From the NCBI GenBank assembly GCA_023251555.1, contig JAHEYN010000003.1, positions 42,914 through 106,913 on the forward strand: a DNA stretch of 64,000 nt, in the 5' to 3' direction. The translations under genes were made by a program, and so were the position numbers. Shown in pieces: positions 25,327-36,136 of this stretch; the first letter of the stretch is position 1, and every line of letters starts with the position of its first letter. Below the pieces are notes generated by a model that worked only from the letters and a program-made list of their open reading frames with translations, had not been told where the DNA came from and made no database searches. This DNA is from Bacteroidota bacterium. GTDB lineage: Bacteria; Bacteroidota; Bacteroidia; AKYH767-A; JAHEYN01.

Positions 25327-27174
25327 ATGAGCAAAACAAATGAAGTTTTAGAAGAGGTAACCATTCGTTTTGCCGGAGACTCCGGCGACGGGATGCAGCT
25401 TACCGGTACACAGTTTACACACACCGCCGCTTTACTGGGGAATGACCTGAGCACCTTTCCTGACTTCCCGGCAGAGATACGGGCCCCCCAGGGAACCCTT
25501 GCCGGTGTTTCCGGCTTCCAGCTGCATTTCGGAAGTATCGAAATATTCACCCCCGGCGACCAGTGCGATGTGCTCGTGGTAATGAATGCCGCTGCCCTCA
25601 AAGCCAACCTTAAGCTGCTGAAACCCGGAGGAACCATCATTGCCAATGCCGATGGGTTTGACCCTAAAAACCTCCGCCTCGCAGGTATCCCCGACGGACA
25701 TAACCCGCTTGAGAACGGATCTCTGGAAAGGTATAAGGTACATGTGATGGACGTTACCAAGATGACCCGTACATGCCTTAAAGACTCCGGCCTCGGCACT
25801 AAGGAAATAGACCGCGCCAAGAATATGTTTGTGCTCGGGTTCCTTTACTGGCTGTATAACAGGGAGATGGATGGCTCCCTAAAGTTTCTCCGGGATAAAT
25901 TCGGGAAGAAGCAGGATATCCTTGATGCCAATATCAACGTACTTAAGGCCGGCTACAATTACGGAGAAACCACCGAAGCTTTTGATAAACGCTACGAGGT
26001 CCGCGCTGCAAAGATGCCCCCCGGAACATACAGGAATATCATGGGTAACCAGGCTGCCGCACTCGGCCTGATTGCCGCATCAAAAACTACGGGACTTACA
26101 TTATTTTACGGCACTTATCCCATCACTCCCGCCTCGGATATCCTCCATGAATTGTCAAAGTATAAAAACTTCGGGGTAAAAACCTTTCAGGCCGAAGACG
26201 AAATTGCCGCGGTATGCTCTGCCATCGGGGCATCCTTCGGCGGATCCCTCGGCGTTACGGCTTCTTCCGGCCCCGGCATCGCACTGAAAACCGAAGCTAT
26301 CGGCCTCGCGCTGATGCTGGAACTGCCCCTCGTGGTGATTGATGTACAGAGAGGAGGCCCTTCAACAGGCCTTCCTACAAAAACTGAACAGGCTGACCTC
26401 CTCCAGGCCCTCTACGGAAGAAACGGAGAAGCCCCCGTATGCGTTGTCGCCGCTGCCACCCCCGCTGATTGCTTCGACATGGCCTACGAAGCATGCAGGA
26501 TCTCCCTCGAGCATATGATTCCCGTGATATTTTTATCGGACGGCTATATCGCCAACGGCGCGGAGCCATGGATGTTCCCCCAGGCTGCAGACCTGAAAAA
26601 GATTAATGTTAAGTTTATAAAAGAAAAAAACGCAGGAGAGAAATACCTCCCTTATAAACGTGATGAAAAACTCTCCCGCCCATGGGCAATCCCCGGAACC
26701 AAAGGCCTGGAGCACCGTATCGGCGGAATTGAGAAACAGCATGAAACCGGGAATATTTCCTATGACCCCGAGAACCATGAGTTCATGGTGAAACTCAGGG
26801 AAGCAAAAGTTGAAAAAATTGCCGATCATATTCCTCTCCAGCAAATAGATTCCGGCAATGACAAAGGAAAGCTCCTCGTGCTCGGATGGGGCTCCACCTA
26901 CGGGGCTATCAGGATGGCCGTTGGAAAAGCAAGGGCAAAAGGCCTGGATGTTTCTCACGCACATCTCCATTATATCAAACCGTTTCCGAAAAATATCGGG
27001 GAGCTCCTCAGCCGCTTCGACCAGGTGCTGATACCTGAAATAAATAACGGTCAGCTCGTGAAAGTGATCAGAGATAAATTTATGATACCCGCAATCGGGT
27101 TCAGCAAGGTGCAGGGACTTCCGTTCTCGGCAACAGAAATAGAAAACAGGATAAATGAAGTTTTAAAAAAGTAA
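25327..27174 (+). CDS. korA: 2-oxoacid:ferredoxin oxidoreductase, fused gamma-alpha subunit
   Basis: Larger subunit of a thiamine-pyrophosphate 2-oxoacid:acceptor oxidoreductase, most likely for 2-oxoglutarate (to succinyl-CoA, reducing ferredoxin). In its 615 residues the gamma domain comes first (about 1-190; [14 protein letters not shown], then a characteristic [14 protein letters not shown]) and the alpha/pyrimidine domain second (about 225-460; [41 protein letters not shown]-type loop), ending with a transketolase-like C-terminal domain ([12 protein letters not shown]). This gamma-alpha fusion is the normal Bacteroidota form. The beta subunit follows 4 bases later. Specificity for 2-oxoglutarate over branched-chain acids is by family habit only. 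Confidence 0.92.
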   Translation: MSKTNEVLEEVTIRFAGDSGDGMQLTGTQFTHTAALLGNDLSTFPDFPAEIRAPQGTLAGVSGFQLHFGSIEIFTPGDQCDVLVVMNAAALKANLKLLKPGGTIIANADGFDPKNLRLAGIPDGHNPLENGSLERYKVHVMDVTKMTRTCLKDSGLGTKEIDRAKNMFVLGFLYWLYNREMDGSLKFLRDKFGKKQDILDANINVLKAGYNYGETTEAFDKRYEVRAAKMPPGTYRNIMGNQAAALGLIAASKTTGLTLFYGTYPITPASDILHELSKYKNFGVKTFQAEDEIAAVCSAIGASFGGSLGVTASSGPGIALKTEAIGLALMLELPLVVIDVQRGGPSTGLPTKTEQADLLQALYGRNGEAPVCVVAAATPADCFDMAYEACRISLEHMIPVIFLSDGYIANGAEPWMFPQAADLKKINVKFIKEKNAGEKYLPYKRDEKLSRPWAIPGTKGLEHRIGGIEKQHETGNISYDPENHEFMVKLREAKVEKIADHIPLQQIDSGNDKGKLLVLGWGSTYGAIRMAVGKARAKGLDVSHAHLHYIKPFPKNIGELLSRFDQVLIPEINNGQLVKVIRDKFMIPAIGFSKVQGLPFSATEIENRINEVLKK

Positions 27175-27178
27175 TCGT

Positions 27179-28225
27179 ATGGAAAGCCCAGTAACTACAG
27201 CCAGCAACAGCGTTCAGAAACTTACATCAAAAGATTTTGCCAGCGACCAGGATGTAAGATGGTGCCCCGGGTGCGGGGATTACTCCATTCTCAAGCAGGT
27301 GCAGACAGTACTCCCGGAACTTGGAGTAGCAAAGGAAAATATCGTTTTCGTAGCCGGAATAGGATGTTCTTCAAGGTTCCCTTATTACATGGAAACATAT
27401 GGAGTGCACAGTATTCATGGGCGGGCTACCGCCGTTGCAAGCGGGCTTAAAGCCTCCCGCCCCGAACTCAGTGTATGGGTTACCGCCGGCGACGGCGACC
27501 TGCTGTCCATAGGAGGAAATCACTTCATCCATATACTGAGAAGAAATTTTGATATCAACCTGCTTTTATTCAATAATGAGATTTACGGGCTTACCAAAGG
27601 ACAGTATTCTCCCACTTCCCCCGAAGGGAAAATCACCAAATCAACGCCTGTTGGCTCTATTGACCATCCTTTTAATCCCCTCGCTCTGGCTATGGGTGCT
27701 GAAGGGACTTTCATTGCCCGCTCAATGGACAGAGACCCCAAACACATGCAGGGGATTCTTAAAAGGGCATATGAGCACAAAGGAACATCCTTCGTGGAGA
27801 TTTACCAGAACTGCAACGTCTTTAACGACGGAGCATTTGAAGTGTTCACGGAAAAATCCTCCAAGAAGGGAGAAACTCTTTTCATAGAACACGGGAAACC
27901 CCTTTTGTTCGGTGAGAACAGCGAAAAAGGTATACGCCTTGACGGGTTTAAGCCTGTGATCGTGAATCTCGCAGACGGATTTTCTGCGTCTGACCTGTGG
28001 ATTCACGATGAAAAAGACCGCGTTAAAGCAAGCATGCTGGTTCGTTTCTTCGACAACCCTTCCCATGCCGGGCACTTCCCCAGGCCTTTCGGAATTTTTT
28101 ATACCGAAGACAGGTATTGCTACGAAGATGCAATGGACAGGCAGATTGCAGAAAACATTGCTAAGAAAGGCGAAGGAGATTTAAATAAAATCTTAAGAGG
28201 AGCAGAAACATGGGTGATAAAGTGA
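27179..28225 (+). CDS. korB: 2-oxoacid:ferredoxin oxidoreductase, beta subunit
   Basis: Catalytic TPP-binding partner of KorA, 348 residues. [11 protein letters not shown] near the N-terminus (C29, C32) gives cluster ligands; [11 protein letters not shown] holds the next cysteine; [16 protein letters not shown] and [16 protein letters not shown] are the TPP/Mg2+ signature. It follows korA by 4 bases in one operon. It acts in the cytoplasm with ferredoxin as electron acceptor, completing the TCA cycle together with succinate dehydrogenase encoded nearby on the opposite strand. Confidence 0.94.
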   Translation: MESPVTTASNSVQKLTSKDFASDQDVRWCPGCGDYSILKQVQTVLPELGVAKENIVFVAGIGCSSRFPYYMETYGVHSIHGRATAVASGLKASRPELSVWVTAGDGDLLSIGGNHFIHILRRNFDINLLLFNNEIYGLTKGQYSPTSPEGKITKSTPVGSIDHPFNPLALAMGAEGTFIARSMDRDPKHMQGILKRAYEHKGTSFVEIYQNCNVFNDGAFEVFTEKSSKKGETLFIEHGKPLLFGENSEKGIRLDGFKPVIVNLADGFSASDLWIHDEKDRVKASMLVRFFDNPSHAGHFPRPFGIFYTEDRYCYEDAMDRQIAENIAKKGEGDLNKILRGAETWVIK

Positions 28226-28330
28226 GAAGGTAAACACAAACCAACTTTTTATTTTTCGTACCCAGGTATTCTACCTTATTTTTGAATCAAATGGTATGAT
28301 GCCCGGAGCAAGTTGCGGGGGAATTAAACC

Positions 28331-28370
28331 AAGCCCTCTCGTCCGCCATAGAGGAATGCGAAGGCGGATT
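28331..28370. repeat. Dispersed intergenic palindrome, copy 1
   Basis: AAGCCCT then GTCCGCCATAG and ATGCGAAGGCGGATT; the TCCGCC/GGCGGA ends pair. The same words occur, reverse-complemented, at 57978-58022 and in degenerate form at 45972-45996. The surrounding 217-base gap between convergent korB and sdhB shows no gene. Confidence 0.65.
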
Positions 28371-28442
28371 AATAATTTTACAAACGCTCTGAAATCCCGG
28401 GTGCATCCTGCCGCACCTTCTCAAAAGAGCAGGAGTGTAAAA

Positions 28443-29204
28443 TTATTTATCTCCTTTTGCTATGGAAAACAGGTACTCCCTGTTCATGCGTGCAATATGG
28501 GAAATGGAAATTTCTTTGGGACATTCAGCCTCACAGGCTCCTGTATTGGTACAGCCTCCGAAGCCTTCAAGATCATGCTGCCTGACCATTGCCTGAACAC
28601 GATCAGTACGCTCCACCTGCCCCTGGGGAAGAAGAGCAAACTGCGAAACCTTGGCTGATACAAAAAGCATTGCCGAAGCATTTTTACATGCAGCTACACA
28701 GGCGCCGCAACCTATGCATGCTGCTGCCGCAAAGGCCTCATCGGCATCGGCTTTGGGAACAGGGGTGGCATTCGCATCGGGGGCATTACCTGTATTTACA
28801 GATATAAACCCGCCCGCCTGCATTATGCGGTCAAAGGAAGACCGGTCCACAACAAGATCTTTTATAACAGGAAAGGGACCTGCCCTCCAGGGTTCCACCA
28901 CTACTGTTTCCCCGTCTTTGAAGTGGCGCATGTGAAGCTGACAGGTAGTTGTGGCATCCATCGGCCCGTGCGCTCTCCCGTTTATAAACATGCTGCACAT
29001 GCCGCAGATACCCTCCCGGCAGTCGTGGTCAAAGGCTACCGGTTCTTCTCCCTTTTTTATGAGGCGCTCATTCAGCACGTCCATCATCTCAAGGAAAGAC
29101 ATGTGGGTGCTGACGCCCTGCATGTCATAAATAACAAAACGGCCTTCCGAGCCGGCATCTGCCTGGCGCCAGACTTTGAGCGTGAGATTGATTGTTTCCG
29201 ACAT
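28443..29204 (-). CDS. sdhB: Succinate dehydrogenase/fumarate reductase, iron-sulphur subunit
   Basis: Electron-transfer subunit, 253 residues. N-terminal [2Fe-2S] ferredoxin domain with C62, C67, C70 and C88 in [10 protein letters not shown] and TTCQL; C-terminal domain with [15 protein letters not shown] and [17 protein letters not shown] for the [4Fe-4S] and [3Fe-4S] clusters. The non-classical spacing and the cytochrome b558-type partner are of the Bacteroidota/Bacillus type that uses menaquinone. Third gene of sdhCAB, 21 bases after sdhA. Operation as succinate dehydrogenase or fumarate reductase cannot be told from sequence. Confidence 0.95.
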   Translation of the reverse strand: MSETINLTLKVWRQADAGSEGRFVIYDMQGVSTHMSFLEMMDVLNERLIKKGEEPVAFDHDCREGICGMCSMFINGRAHGPMDATTTCQLHMRHFKDGETVVVEPWRAGPFPVIKDLVVDRSSFDRIMQAGGFISVNTGNAPDANATPVPKADADEAFAAAACIGCGACVAACKNASAMLFVSAKVSQFALLPQGQVERTDRVQAMVRQHDLEGFGGCTNTGACEAECPKEISISHIARMNREYLFSIAKGDK

Positions 29205-29225
29205 ATCGTTGTGTATAATATACGT

Positions 29226-31145
29226 TTACTTATAACTTCTTTGTGTAAGATGCACCTCTTCGAATTTTAGTTCCTCCTTATGCAGAACGGGGGCTGTTTC
29301 ACTTCCCTTGTATTCCCAGGCCCCCACGTAAGCGAAGTCATCATCGTTTCTTTTGGCTTCCCCTTCTTCGGTCTGGCTTTCTTCCCTGAAATGCCCTCCG
29401 CAGGATTCCTTCCGCGTGAGTGCATCTTCGATCATCAGCTCTCCCAGCTCAAGGAAATCAGCCACCCGTCCCGCCTTTTCCAGTTCAGGGTTAAGCCCTG
29501 CAGCAGCTCCCGGTACCCTTACATCTTTCCAGAACTCCGCCCTCAGTTCACGCACCATGTTTTTTGCTTTGGTAAGGCCCTGCTCATTGCGCGCCATGCC
29601 GCAGTAATTCCACATAATGTTCCCGAGACGCTTGTGAAAGTCATCCACGGTCTGTTTCCCGTTTACGGACATCAGTCTGGAAATTCTTTCGTGCACTTCT
29701 TTTTCAGCGTCTGCAAAAGCAGGGTGGTCAGTAGAAGTAGGTTTATTGCGTATTTCTCCGGACAGATATTCGCCTATGGTGTAAGGAAGCACAAAGTACC
29801 CGTCTGCAAGGCCTTGCATGAGTGCAGATGCCCCGAGGCGGTTGGCGCCATGATCGGAGAAGTTGCACTCCCCAAGGGCGTAAAGGCCGGGAACGGTAGT
29901 CATGAGGTTATAATCCACCCAAAGGCCGCCCATAGTGTAATGCACGGCCGGGTATATTCTCATAGGTATATGGTATGGATTTTCACCCGTAATCTTCTCA
30001 TACATCTCGAACAGGTTGCCGTAACGTTCACGGATCACCGGCTCCCCGAGCCTTTTAATGGAATCCCGGAAGTCAAGGTAAACGGCAAGACCACTCTGCC
30101 CCACGCCACGTCCTTCATCACAAACCTGCTTGGCAGCACGTGAGGCCACGTCTCTCGGTACAAGGTTTCCGAATGCGGGATACCTTCTCTCGAGGTAGTA
30201 ATCCCGTTCCTGGTCAGGAATTTCAGCGGGGTGGCGTTTGTCGCCTTTGGCTTTCGGAACCCATACTCTTCCATCATTGCGGAGACTCTCGCTCATGAGC
30301 GTAAGCTTGGACTGGTAGTCGCCGGAAACGGGGATACAGGTAGGATGAATCTGGGTAAAACACGGGTTGCCAAAAAATGCCCCTTTCTTATGTGCTTTCC
30401 ATGAAGCAGTTACGTTAGAACCCATGGCATTGGTGGAGAGGAAGAATACATTTCCATATCCCCCGCTTGCAAGCACTACTGCATGGCCTGAGTGTCTTTC
30501 AATTTTGCCTGATTCCAGGTCACGTGCAATAATTCCGCGGGCTTTGCCGTCAACCAGCACAAGTTCAAGCATCTCATGGCGGGAGAAGACCTGTACATTG
30601 CCCAGGTGCACCTGGCGGTTCAGGGCGCTGTATGCCCCAAGCAGGAGCTGCTGGCCCGTTTGTCCTGCTGCATAGAAAGTGCGCTGCACCTGTGTGCCGC
30701 CGAAAGAACGGTTGCTCAGCAATCCTCCGTATTCACGTGCAAAAGGAACACCCTGCGCCACGCACTGATCAATGATGCTCGCACTTACCTCGGCAAGACG
30801 GTATACATTTGCTTCGCGGGCGCGGTAGTCGCCCCCTTTGATGGTGTCATAAAAAAGCCGGTACACGCTGTCGCCGTCGTTTTGGTAGTTTTTGGCAGCA
30901 TTGATTCCGCCCTGTGCGGCAATGCTGTGAGCCCTGCGGGCGCTGTCCTGGAAACAGAAAACTTTTACCCTGTATCCCAGCTCCCCGAGGGAGGCAGCGG
31001 CAGAAGCTCCCGCCAGGCCGGACCCTACGATGAGCACTTCAATGTTTCTTTTATTGGAAGGGTTAACAAGTTTGCAGGTAGAACGGTATTTTGTCCATTT
31101 ATCGGACAAAGGCCCCGGGGGAATTTTTGCATCTAATGTTGCCAT
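29226..31145 (-). CDS. sdhA: Succinate dehydrogenase/fumarate reductase, flavoprotein subunit
   Basis: Catalytic subunit, 639 residues. The FAD-binding Rossmann motif is [24 protein letters not shown] ([11 protein letters not shown] at about 41-51); [20 protein letters not shown] includes the covalent-FAD region; [20 protein letters not shown] and [17 protein letters not shown] are active-site signatures. It oxidises succinate to fumarate (or the reverse) on the cytoplasmic face of the membrane. It starts 5 bases after sdhC and precedes sdhB. Confidence 0.96.
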   Translation of the reverse strand: MATLDAKIPPGPLSDKWTKYRSTCKLVNPSNKRNIEVLIVGSGLAGASAAASLGELGYRVKVFCFQDSARRAHSIAAQGGINAAKNYQNDGDSVYRLFYDTIKGGDYRAREANVYRLAEVSASIIDQCVAQGVPFAREYGGLLSNRSFGGTQVQRTFYAAGQTGQQLLLGAYSALNRQVHLGNVQVFSRHEMLELVLVDGKARGIIARDLESGKIERHSGHAVVLASGGYGNVFFLSTNAMGSNVTASWKAHKKGAFFGNPCFTQIHPTCIPVSGDYQSKLTLMSESLRNDGRVWVPKAKGDKRHPAEIPDQERDYYLERRYPAFGNLVPRDVASRAAKQVCDEGRGVGQSGLAVYLDFRDSIKRLGEPVIRERYGNLFEMYEKITGENPYHIPMRIYPAVHYTMGGLWVDYNLMTTVPGLYALGECNFSDHGANRLGASALMQGLADGYFVLPYTIGEYLSGEIRNKPTSTDHPAFADAEKEVHERISRLMSVNGKQTVDDFHKRLGNIMWNYCGMARNEQGLTKAKNMVRELRAEFWKDVRVPGAAAGLNPELEKAGRVADFLELGELMIEDALTRKESCGGHFREESQTEEGEAKRNDDDFAYVGAWEYKGSETAPVLHKEELKFEEVHLTQRSYK

Positions 31146-31150
31146 AGTCT

Positions 31151-31819
31151 TTATCTTCCTAAAAGATTAAAATAAAATATGATGGGGAAAGAGGCAAAGC
31201 CGGCGCCCATAACGACGGCGAAGACCGTGCCAGTGTTTCTTATAAGTCCTGCGTACTGCTTGTTGTTCATGCCCAGGGTTTGAAAGGCCGACTGGAATCC
31301 ATGATTCAGGTGGAAACCGAGGATCAGTGATGCTGCTACATAAAAGGATGAATACCAGCCGTTGGCAAAAGCTTCCTTTACAACCAGCGCAAGGCTGCCG
31401 TCTTCGCCGATTCCTGTAATCCTGTATGGAACAAAGAAAGTGCGGAGGTGTACCACCAGGAAAAAGAAAATCACACTTCCGGTAATGCCCATGTTGCGGG
31501 AAAACCAGTTGCTGGTCTCACCATCTTTCCGGACCTGGTATTTGACAGGCCTGGCGGCATTATTCTTACGGGTGATGGCGATGGATTGCGCCACGTGAAG
31601 CAGGATCGCAGCAAAGAGAAAAACCTCTACCATCCTTATCAGGATATTGTGCACCATGGTATGAGAGTATTCGTTGAAGGCCGCTCCGTTATCATTGTAA
31701 TACAGGAGGAGATTTCCGTACAGGTGTTCTGCAAGGAAGGCAGCCAGGAAGAGGCCGGTGAGCGCCATCACCACTTTGCGGGCAATGGATGAGTTAAGAG
31801 TTTGTGATAATGAATTCAT
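31151..31819 (-). CDS. sdhC: Succinate dehydrogenase cytochrome b subunit (b558 type)
   Basis: Membrane anchor of the complex, 222 residues from the chosen start, with five hydrophobic segments and histidines suited to bind two haems ([43 protein letters not shown]). An in-frame ATG at 31870 would add 17 residues without similarity and lies right by the promoter box (31868-31875), so the ATG at 31819 ([16 protein letters not shown]) is chosen. It transfers electrons between the iron-sulphur subunit and menaquinone. Confidence 0.93.
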   Translation of the reverse strand: MNSLSQTLNSSIARKVVMALTGLFLAAFLAEHLYGNLLLYYNDNGAAFNEYSHTMVHNILIRMVEVFLFAAILLHVAQSIAITRKNNAARPVKYQVRKDGETSNWFSRNMGITGSVIFFFLVVHLRTFFVPYRITGIGEDGSLALVVKEAFANGWYSSFYVAASLILGFHLNHGFQSAFQTLGMNNKQYAGLIRNTGTVFAVVMGAGFASFPIIFYFNLLGR

Positions 31820-31867
31820 CAGAAAATAATGATTTATGTTGAACTCTTCCGGGGAAAGGAAGAGGCA

Positions 31868-31899
31868 CAAAGGTAATGGCTCAGGGAGTTTATTTCAAA
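31868..31899 (-). promoter_or_regulatory. Promoter of sdhCAB
   Basis: On the minus strand TTTG (31899-31896), 20 bases, then TACCTTTG (31875-31868): an ideal Bacteroidota -33/-7 pair. Expected start near 31862 gives a leader of about 43 bases. Confidence 0.65.
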
Positions 31900-31988
31900 T
31901 ATATGGAAGAAAAAATATGAACAGGCTATGTACGGGACAGGTTCTGTAATTTCCTTTACCTTTACCAGCTCAAGTTATTCACTTTACC

Positions 31989-33278
31989 ATGAAATACGAA
32001 GCCATTCACAGCCAGCTCTTCAGCGGAAACAGGAAGCGCTTTTCCGCATGCATGAAATCAAAATCCATAGCGGTATTTAACGCAAATGATGAGATGCCCC
32101 GCAGTGCTGACGGAAATTTCTCTTTCCGCCAGAACCCTGATATGTTCTATCTTTCCGGCATTGACCAGGAGCTGACTACCCTGCTCCTGTTCCCCGACTG
32201 CCCTGTTCCTGCATACAGGGAAGCCCTTTTCATCCGCCGGACAAATGAACATATTGCTGTATGGGAAGGCCACAAATACACCCTTAAGGAAGCCGCGGAA
32301 ACGTCCGGGATAAAAAATGTATTCTGGCTGGATGAGTTTGAAGGTGTATTCAATATGCTGATGCATTACGCCGAAAATGTGTACCTCAACCTGAACGAGC
32401 ACGACCGTGCATCAACGGATGTGCCATACAGGGACATGCGTTTTGCTGCAGAGCTCAGGCAAAAATTTCCCCTGCATCATTATGAACGTTCTGCGCCCGT
32501 TCTTGCGGAGCTCAGGGCCATCAAATCCGCTGCAGAAATAAAACTCATACAATATGCTGTGGATATTACGGAGAAAGCTTTCCGCCGCGTGCTTGGTTTT
32601 ATAAAGCCCGGTGTTATGGAATATGAAGCAGAGGCGGAAATCCTGCATGAGTTCATACGGAACCGGGCTACGGGTCCCGCATACTCTTCCATTGTTGCAT
32701 CGGGAGCAAACGCCTGCGTGCTTCACTATATTGATAACAACAGGGAATGCAGAAACGGAGACATCTTGCTTATGGACTTCGGGGCCGAGTACGCCAATTA
32801 TGCCGCCGACCTTACACGCTGCATACCCGTGAACGGGAAATTTACCGGAAGGCAGAGGGATGTTTACGAGGCTGTACTCCGCGTACTTAAGGGTGCCCGG
32901 AAAATGCTTGTTGCAGGAAATACTTTTGAAAAATATAATAAGGAAGTCGGGCTCATGATGGAGGAGGAGCTGGTAGCACTTAAGTTGCTCAAGGCCTCCG
33001 ATGTGAAGAAACAGGATCCCGGGAAACCCCTCTACAAAAAATATTTTATGCACGGAACCTCGCATTTTCTCGGGCTGGATGTGCATGATGTCGGCAACCG
33101 TTTTGTTCCTATGCAGGCCGGGATGGTGTTTACCTGCGAACCCGGGATTTACATCCCCGAGGAAAACCTGGGCATACGCCTTGAAAATGATATCCTGATC
33201 ACCGCCAAAGGGCCTGTGGACCTGATGGAAAAAATTCCTGTTGAGGCCGGTGAAATAGAAGACCTGATGGCCGGGTAA
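31989..33278 (+). CDS. pepP: Xaa-Pro aminopeptidase (M24)
   Basis: Cytoplasmic metallo-aminopeptidase of 429 residues that removes N-terminal residues before proline. The AMP_N domain (about 1-165) includes FRQNPDMFYLSGIDQ. The pita-bread catalytic domain has the five metal ligands in MDFGAEYANYAADLTR (two Asp), HGTSHFLGLDVHDVG (His), FTCEPGIYIPEE (Glu) and GIRLENDILIT (Glu). Full length and intact. First of three closely spaced genes with dinB-like and a sodium symporter (gaps of 7 and 4 bases). Upstream is TACCTTTA, a near-match to the -7 box. Confidence 0.94.
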   Translation: MKYEAIHSQLFSGNRKRFSACMKSKSIAVFNANDEMPRSADGNFSFRQNPDMFYLSGIDQELTTLLLFPDCPVPAYREALFIRRTNEHIAVWEGHKYTLKEAAETSGIKNVFWLDEFEGVFNMLMHYAENVYLNLNEHDRASTDVPYRDMRFAAELRQKFPLHHYERSAPVLAELRAIKSAAEIKLIQYAVDITEKAFRRVLGFIKPGVMEYEAEAEILHEFIRNRATGPAYSSIVASGANACVLHYIDNNRECRNGDILLMDFGAEYANYAADLTRCIPVNGKFTGRQRDVYEAVLRVLKGARKMLVAGNTFEKYNKEVGLMMEEELVALKLLKASDVKKQDPGKPLYKKYFMHGTSHFLGLDVHDVGNRFVPMQAGMVFTCEPGIYIPEENLGIRLENDILITAKGPVDLMEKIPVEAGEIEDLMAG

Positions 33279-33285
33279 TCTGTTC

Positions 33286-33783
33286 ATGAAAGAATTACTT
33301 TTTCATCTTTCACAATATAACTACTGGGCAAACACCAGGCTGCTGGCCGACCTGGTTGGCGGGCTTGAAGATACCCTGACTGATAAGCCTGTTCCAAGCA
33401 GTTTCCCGGGCTTAAAGAAAACCGTACGGCATATATGGGATGCTGAAACCATCTGGCTGATGCGCCTTGAAGGGAGCCCATCTCCCTCATGGCCTCCCAA
33501 CCCTGTTACCGGAGCAGGTATCCGGGATCTGACGGACCACGCCTTGCTTCAGTCAGAAAAACTTGTATCCTATGTGCGGGATGCATCTGAAGAACTCCTG
33601 GGAACCCGGTTTGACTACCGCAACACCAAAGGAACTGTGTATACTTCTTCAAGAGCCAGTGCTTTGCTGCATTGCTTTAATCATTCCACATTTCACCGTG
33701 GCCAGGTTGTCACCATACTGAGAGCGCTGGACGTTACTACTATCCCCTCAACTGATTACATAGCCTTCTGCAGGCAATCCTGA
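33286..33783 (+). CDS. DinB-family putative metal-dependent hydrolase
   Basis: Four-helix-bundle protein of 165 residues. The DinB/YfiT metal triad is visible: H in VRHIWDAE and two in FNHSTFHRGQV, the C-terminal HRGQ being the family signature. Typical start LFHLSQYNYWANTRLL. Members act as thiol transferases or unknown hydrolases; most are uncharacterised. Cotranscribed with pepP and the symporter by spacing. Confidence 0.88.
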   Translation: MKELLFHLSQYNYWANTRLLADLVGGLEDTLTDKPVPSSFPGLKKTVRHIWDAETIWLMRLEGSPSPSWPPNPVTGAGIRDLTDHALLQSEKLVSYVRDASEELLGTRFDYRNTKGTVYTSSRASALLHCFNHSTFHRGQVVTILRALDVTTIPSTDYIAFCRQS

Positions 33784-33787
33784 GCGT

Positions 33788-35167
33788 ATGCTGCTTGCAT
33801 CTGTCCTGGTCTATATTGCAATTACCCTCGCAATCGGGATATATTCCACCCGCTATGTGCAGAATTCCCGTGACTTTATTGTTGCCGGAAACAGGCTGCC
33901 GCTTTACCTTGAAATCGGAACTGTCTTTGCTACCTGGTTCGGGGCAGAGAGCGTGCTCGGGGCTTCTTCAAAGATGACGGAGGGAGGCCTGCTGCGCGTG
34001 ATTGAAGACCCTTTCGGGGCTTCCCTCTGCCTGATTCTCGTCGCAATATTTTTCGCCCGCCCCCTGTACCGCCTGAAACTGCTCACCTTCGGGGACTTCT
34101 ACCGTGAAAAATATGGCAGAGCCGCTGAGGCTATAGCCGCCGTTACGCTCATTATTTCATACTTCGGCTGGGTCGCGGCGCAAATGATTGCCATGGGAAT
34201 CATACTCCATCTTCTGTCCGGCCTGGAAGTTCACACAGCCATTGTGCTTTCATTCCTGATAGTGGTGGCTTACACTTTCCTTGGCGGGATGTGGGCTGTT
34301 TCGCTTACGGATTTTATACAATCTGTCTTCATCGTTGCCGGAATTGTTTTTGCTGTAATTGAACTTTTACCACAGGCAGGGGGATGGCATTCGGTTATCG
34401 GCAGCACACCTCCCGAATTTTTTTCTTTCCTCCCTGAGCACGGCTTTGCAGGCTGGATGGAATACCTTGCCGCCTGGATTACCATTGGACTTGGTTCCAT
34501 TCCCCAGCAGGATGTTTACCAGCGGGTGATGGCCTCAAGGTCAGAAAAAGTAGCTGTGCAGGCTTCTTACTCTGCAGGCCTGCTTTACCTCTTTATCGGG
34601 TTGCTTCCCCTGCTGCTCGGGCTGATGGCGCGGGTACTCATGCCCGGTTATGCAGAAACCGACCCGCAGCTTCTCCTTCCTCATCTCATCATGCAGAAAA
34701 CAAGTTTGTTTGTACAGATACTTTTTTTCGGAGCGCTTGTGTCGGCTATTATGAGCACAGCCAGCGGGGCCACCCTGGCGCCTGCTGTTATCCTTAGCGA
34801 AAACCTGCTCAAGCCGAGGTTTGGCAAAATGACCGATAAAAAACTGCTGTTGCTTTCACGGCTTTCGGTTCTGTTCGTGGCGGCAATCTCTCTCTCTTTG
34901 GCCCTGCTGCGAAAAGACATATATGAATTGGTAGGAGAAGCCTCTGCTATCAGCATGGTTTCGCTCTTCGTGCCACTTGTGGCAGGACTGTTTTTCAAGT
35001 CCGGGAACCAGTGGGCAGCGGTACTTTCCATGCTTGCAGGGCTGTTCACATGGATAGTGTGCAATTATTTTTTTGAAACCGGGATCCCGCCCATACTTGC
35101 CGGGACAATAGCCAGCCTGGCGGGTTTTATGGCAGGAGCAGTATTGCGCCCTTCTATTCGCCGCTGA
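33788..35167 (+). CDS. Sodium:solute symporter family transporter
   Basis: Inner-membrane secondary transporter of 459 residues with about 12-13 hydrophobic segments, LeuT-fold SSS family. The start YSTRYVQNSRDFIVAGNRLPL, followed by ATWFGAESVLGAS, is the family N-terminal signature; TFGDFYREKYGR and GSIPQQDVYQRVMASRS are the well-conserved loop and helix. Substrate (amino acid, sugar, carboxylate) cannot be read. It follows the dinB gene by 4 bases. Its last 14 bases overlap the convergent choice-of-anchor V gene. Confidence 0.9.
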   Translation: MLLASVLVYIAITLAIGIYSTRYVQNSRDFIVAGNRLPLYLEIGTVFATWFGAESVLGASSKMTEGGLLRVIEDPFGASLCLILVAIFFARPLYRLKLLTFGDFYREKYGRAAEAIAAVTLIISYFGWVAAQMIAMGIILHLLSGLEVHTAIVLSFLIVVAYTFLGGMWAVSLTDFIQSVFIVAGIVFAVIELLPQAGGWHSVIGSTPPEFFSFLPEHGFAGWMEYLAAWITIGLGSIPQQDVYQRVMASRSEKVAVQASYSAGLLYLFIGLLPLLLGLMARVLMPGYAETDPQLLLPHLIMQKTSLFVQILFFGALVSAIMSTASGATLAPAVILSENLLKPRFGKMTDKKLLLLSRLSVLFVAAISLSLALLRKDIYELVGEASAISMVSLFVPLVAGLFFKSGNQWAAVLSMLAGLFTWIVCNYFFETGIPPILAGTIASLAGFMAGAVLRPSIRR

Positions 35168-35993
35168 TTATAACTTTTCTTGTTATTCTTTTTTCTTCCT
35201 GCTGAAGCACCAGGAAATAAATTCCCGCAGGCAGGGATCTGTCAAGGGGAAAAACCGCTGTACATTCCCCTTTGCCGGATAACTCCTCAGGCTCCCGTAC
35301 AAGATTCCCGCCGATATCATACAGCGCTGCATTTGTTACGGATCCTGTGCCATTGTACCGGATAAAAACGGCATCCCTTGCCGGGACGGGAAAGACCGTG
35401 CAGGCGGTTTCAGTTCCCGTCTCACTGATCGCGGTGATTTGTTCCTGTACAGCGAGTGTGGAAGTATATACGTTATCTCCTTTGTTGCTCCCTGAGTTGT
35501 TGGCGGCAACGAAAGCGGCATAGAATGTAAGTGCACCGGCTCCCGGCCCCGGAGCTTTCCACTGGAAGGTCCAGCTCCTGGAGTTGGCTCCCGTATTACC
35601 TCCGGAGGTGTGGGTGATATATTTTCCGCTGCCCTTTAATTGTGTTTCGGAAGTATTAACAAGCACTAATGTCCCGCTCGCCGTCCCATTGCTTTTCTGG
35701 GCGGAAACTTCAAACCCGAATTTACTCCTGCCGCTGAAACTCACTGTGGCTGTGAGATTGTATGTTGATCCCGGAACATAGCCTGTGCCAGGAATATCAG
35801 ATGTGATCCAGCCCGGTTTGGATACTACTGCCGATCCTGTATGGCAGGCTGCGCAGGTGGAAAAGCCCCCTGCGGGATCCCCGCAGCGTGCAGAAGGAGC
35901 TCCCCCGGCGTTGCTGTACGTCGGATTGTAAAAACAGTCAAGAAGCACCCCCAGCGCAACGGCAGGAAATAACAGCAGGATTTTTTTTCTCAT
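35154..35993 (-). CDS. Choice-of-anchor V domain protein with CXXCH motif and T9SS domain
   Basis: Exported protein of 279 residues. Signal peptide 1-18 or slightly longer, then a segment with CAACH (about 52-56), a C-x-x-C-H haem-attachment motif, followed by a reelin-like choice-of-anchor V beta-sandwich (about 60-190; STYNLTATVSFSGRSKFGFEVS) and a T9SS type A sorting domain (CTVFPVPARDAVFIRY ... LPAGIYFLVLQQ). Such proteins in Bacteroidota often carry the CXXCH at this place; whether haem is attached is unknown. It should be exposed on the surface through T9SS. Own promoter box at 36019-36026. Confidence 0.82.
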   Translation of the reverse strand: MRKKILLLFPAVALGVLLDCFYNPTYSNAGGAPSARCGDPAGGFSTCAACHTGSAVVSKPGWITSDIPGTGYVPGSTYNLTATVSFSGRSKFGFEVSAQKSNGTASGTLVLVNTSETQLKGSGKYITHTSGGNTGANSRSWTFQWKAPGPGAGALTFYAAFVAANNSGSNKGDNVYTSTLAVQEQITAISETGTETACTVFPVPARDAVFIRYNGTGSVTNAALYDIGGNLVREPEELSGKGECTAVFPLDRSLPAGIYFLVLQQEEKRITRKVIISGE

Positions 35994-36018
35994 GGAGATA
36001 AATTTTCAGAAGTTGATG

Positions 36019-36026
36019 CAAAGGTA
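36019..36026 (-). promoter_or_regulatory. -7 promoter box for the choice-of-anchor V gene
   Basis: TACCTTTG on the minus strand, exact TAnnTTTG, followed by GCATCA; 25 bases to the ATG at 35993. Confidence 0.5.
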
Positions 36027-36136
36027 TACGCTTCCATGTTACCGGGATGGAGAAAAAGAGAATAATCTTACGTGCTCAGTGATAGCAATTCCCGCAATCT
36101 TTCCGATGTTTGCAGAAGATTACACCTGTTTGCCCG

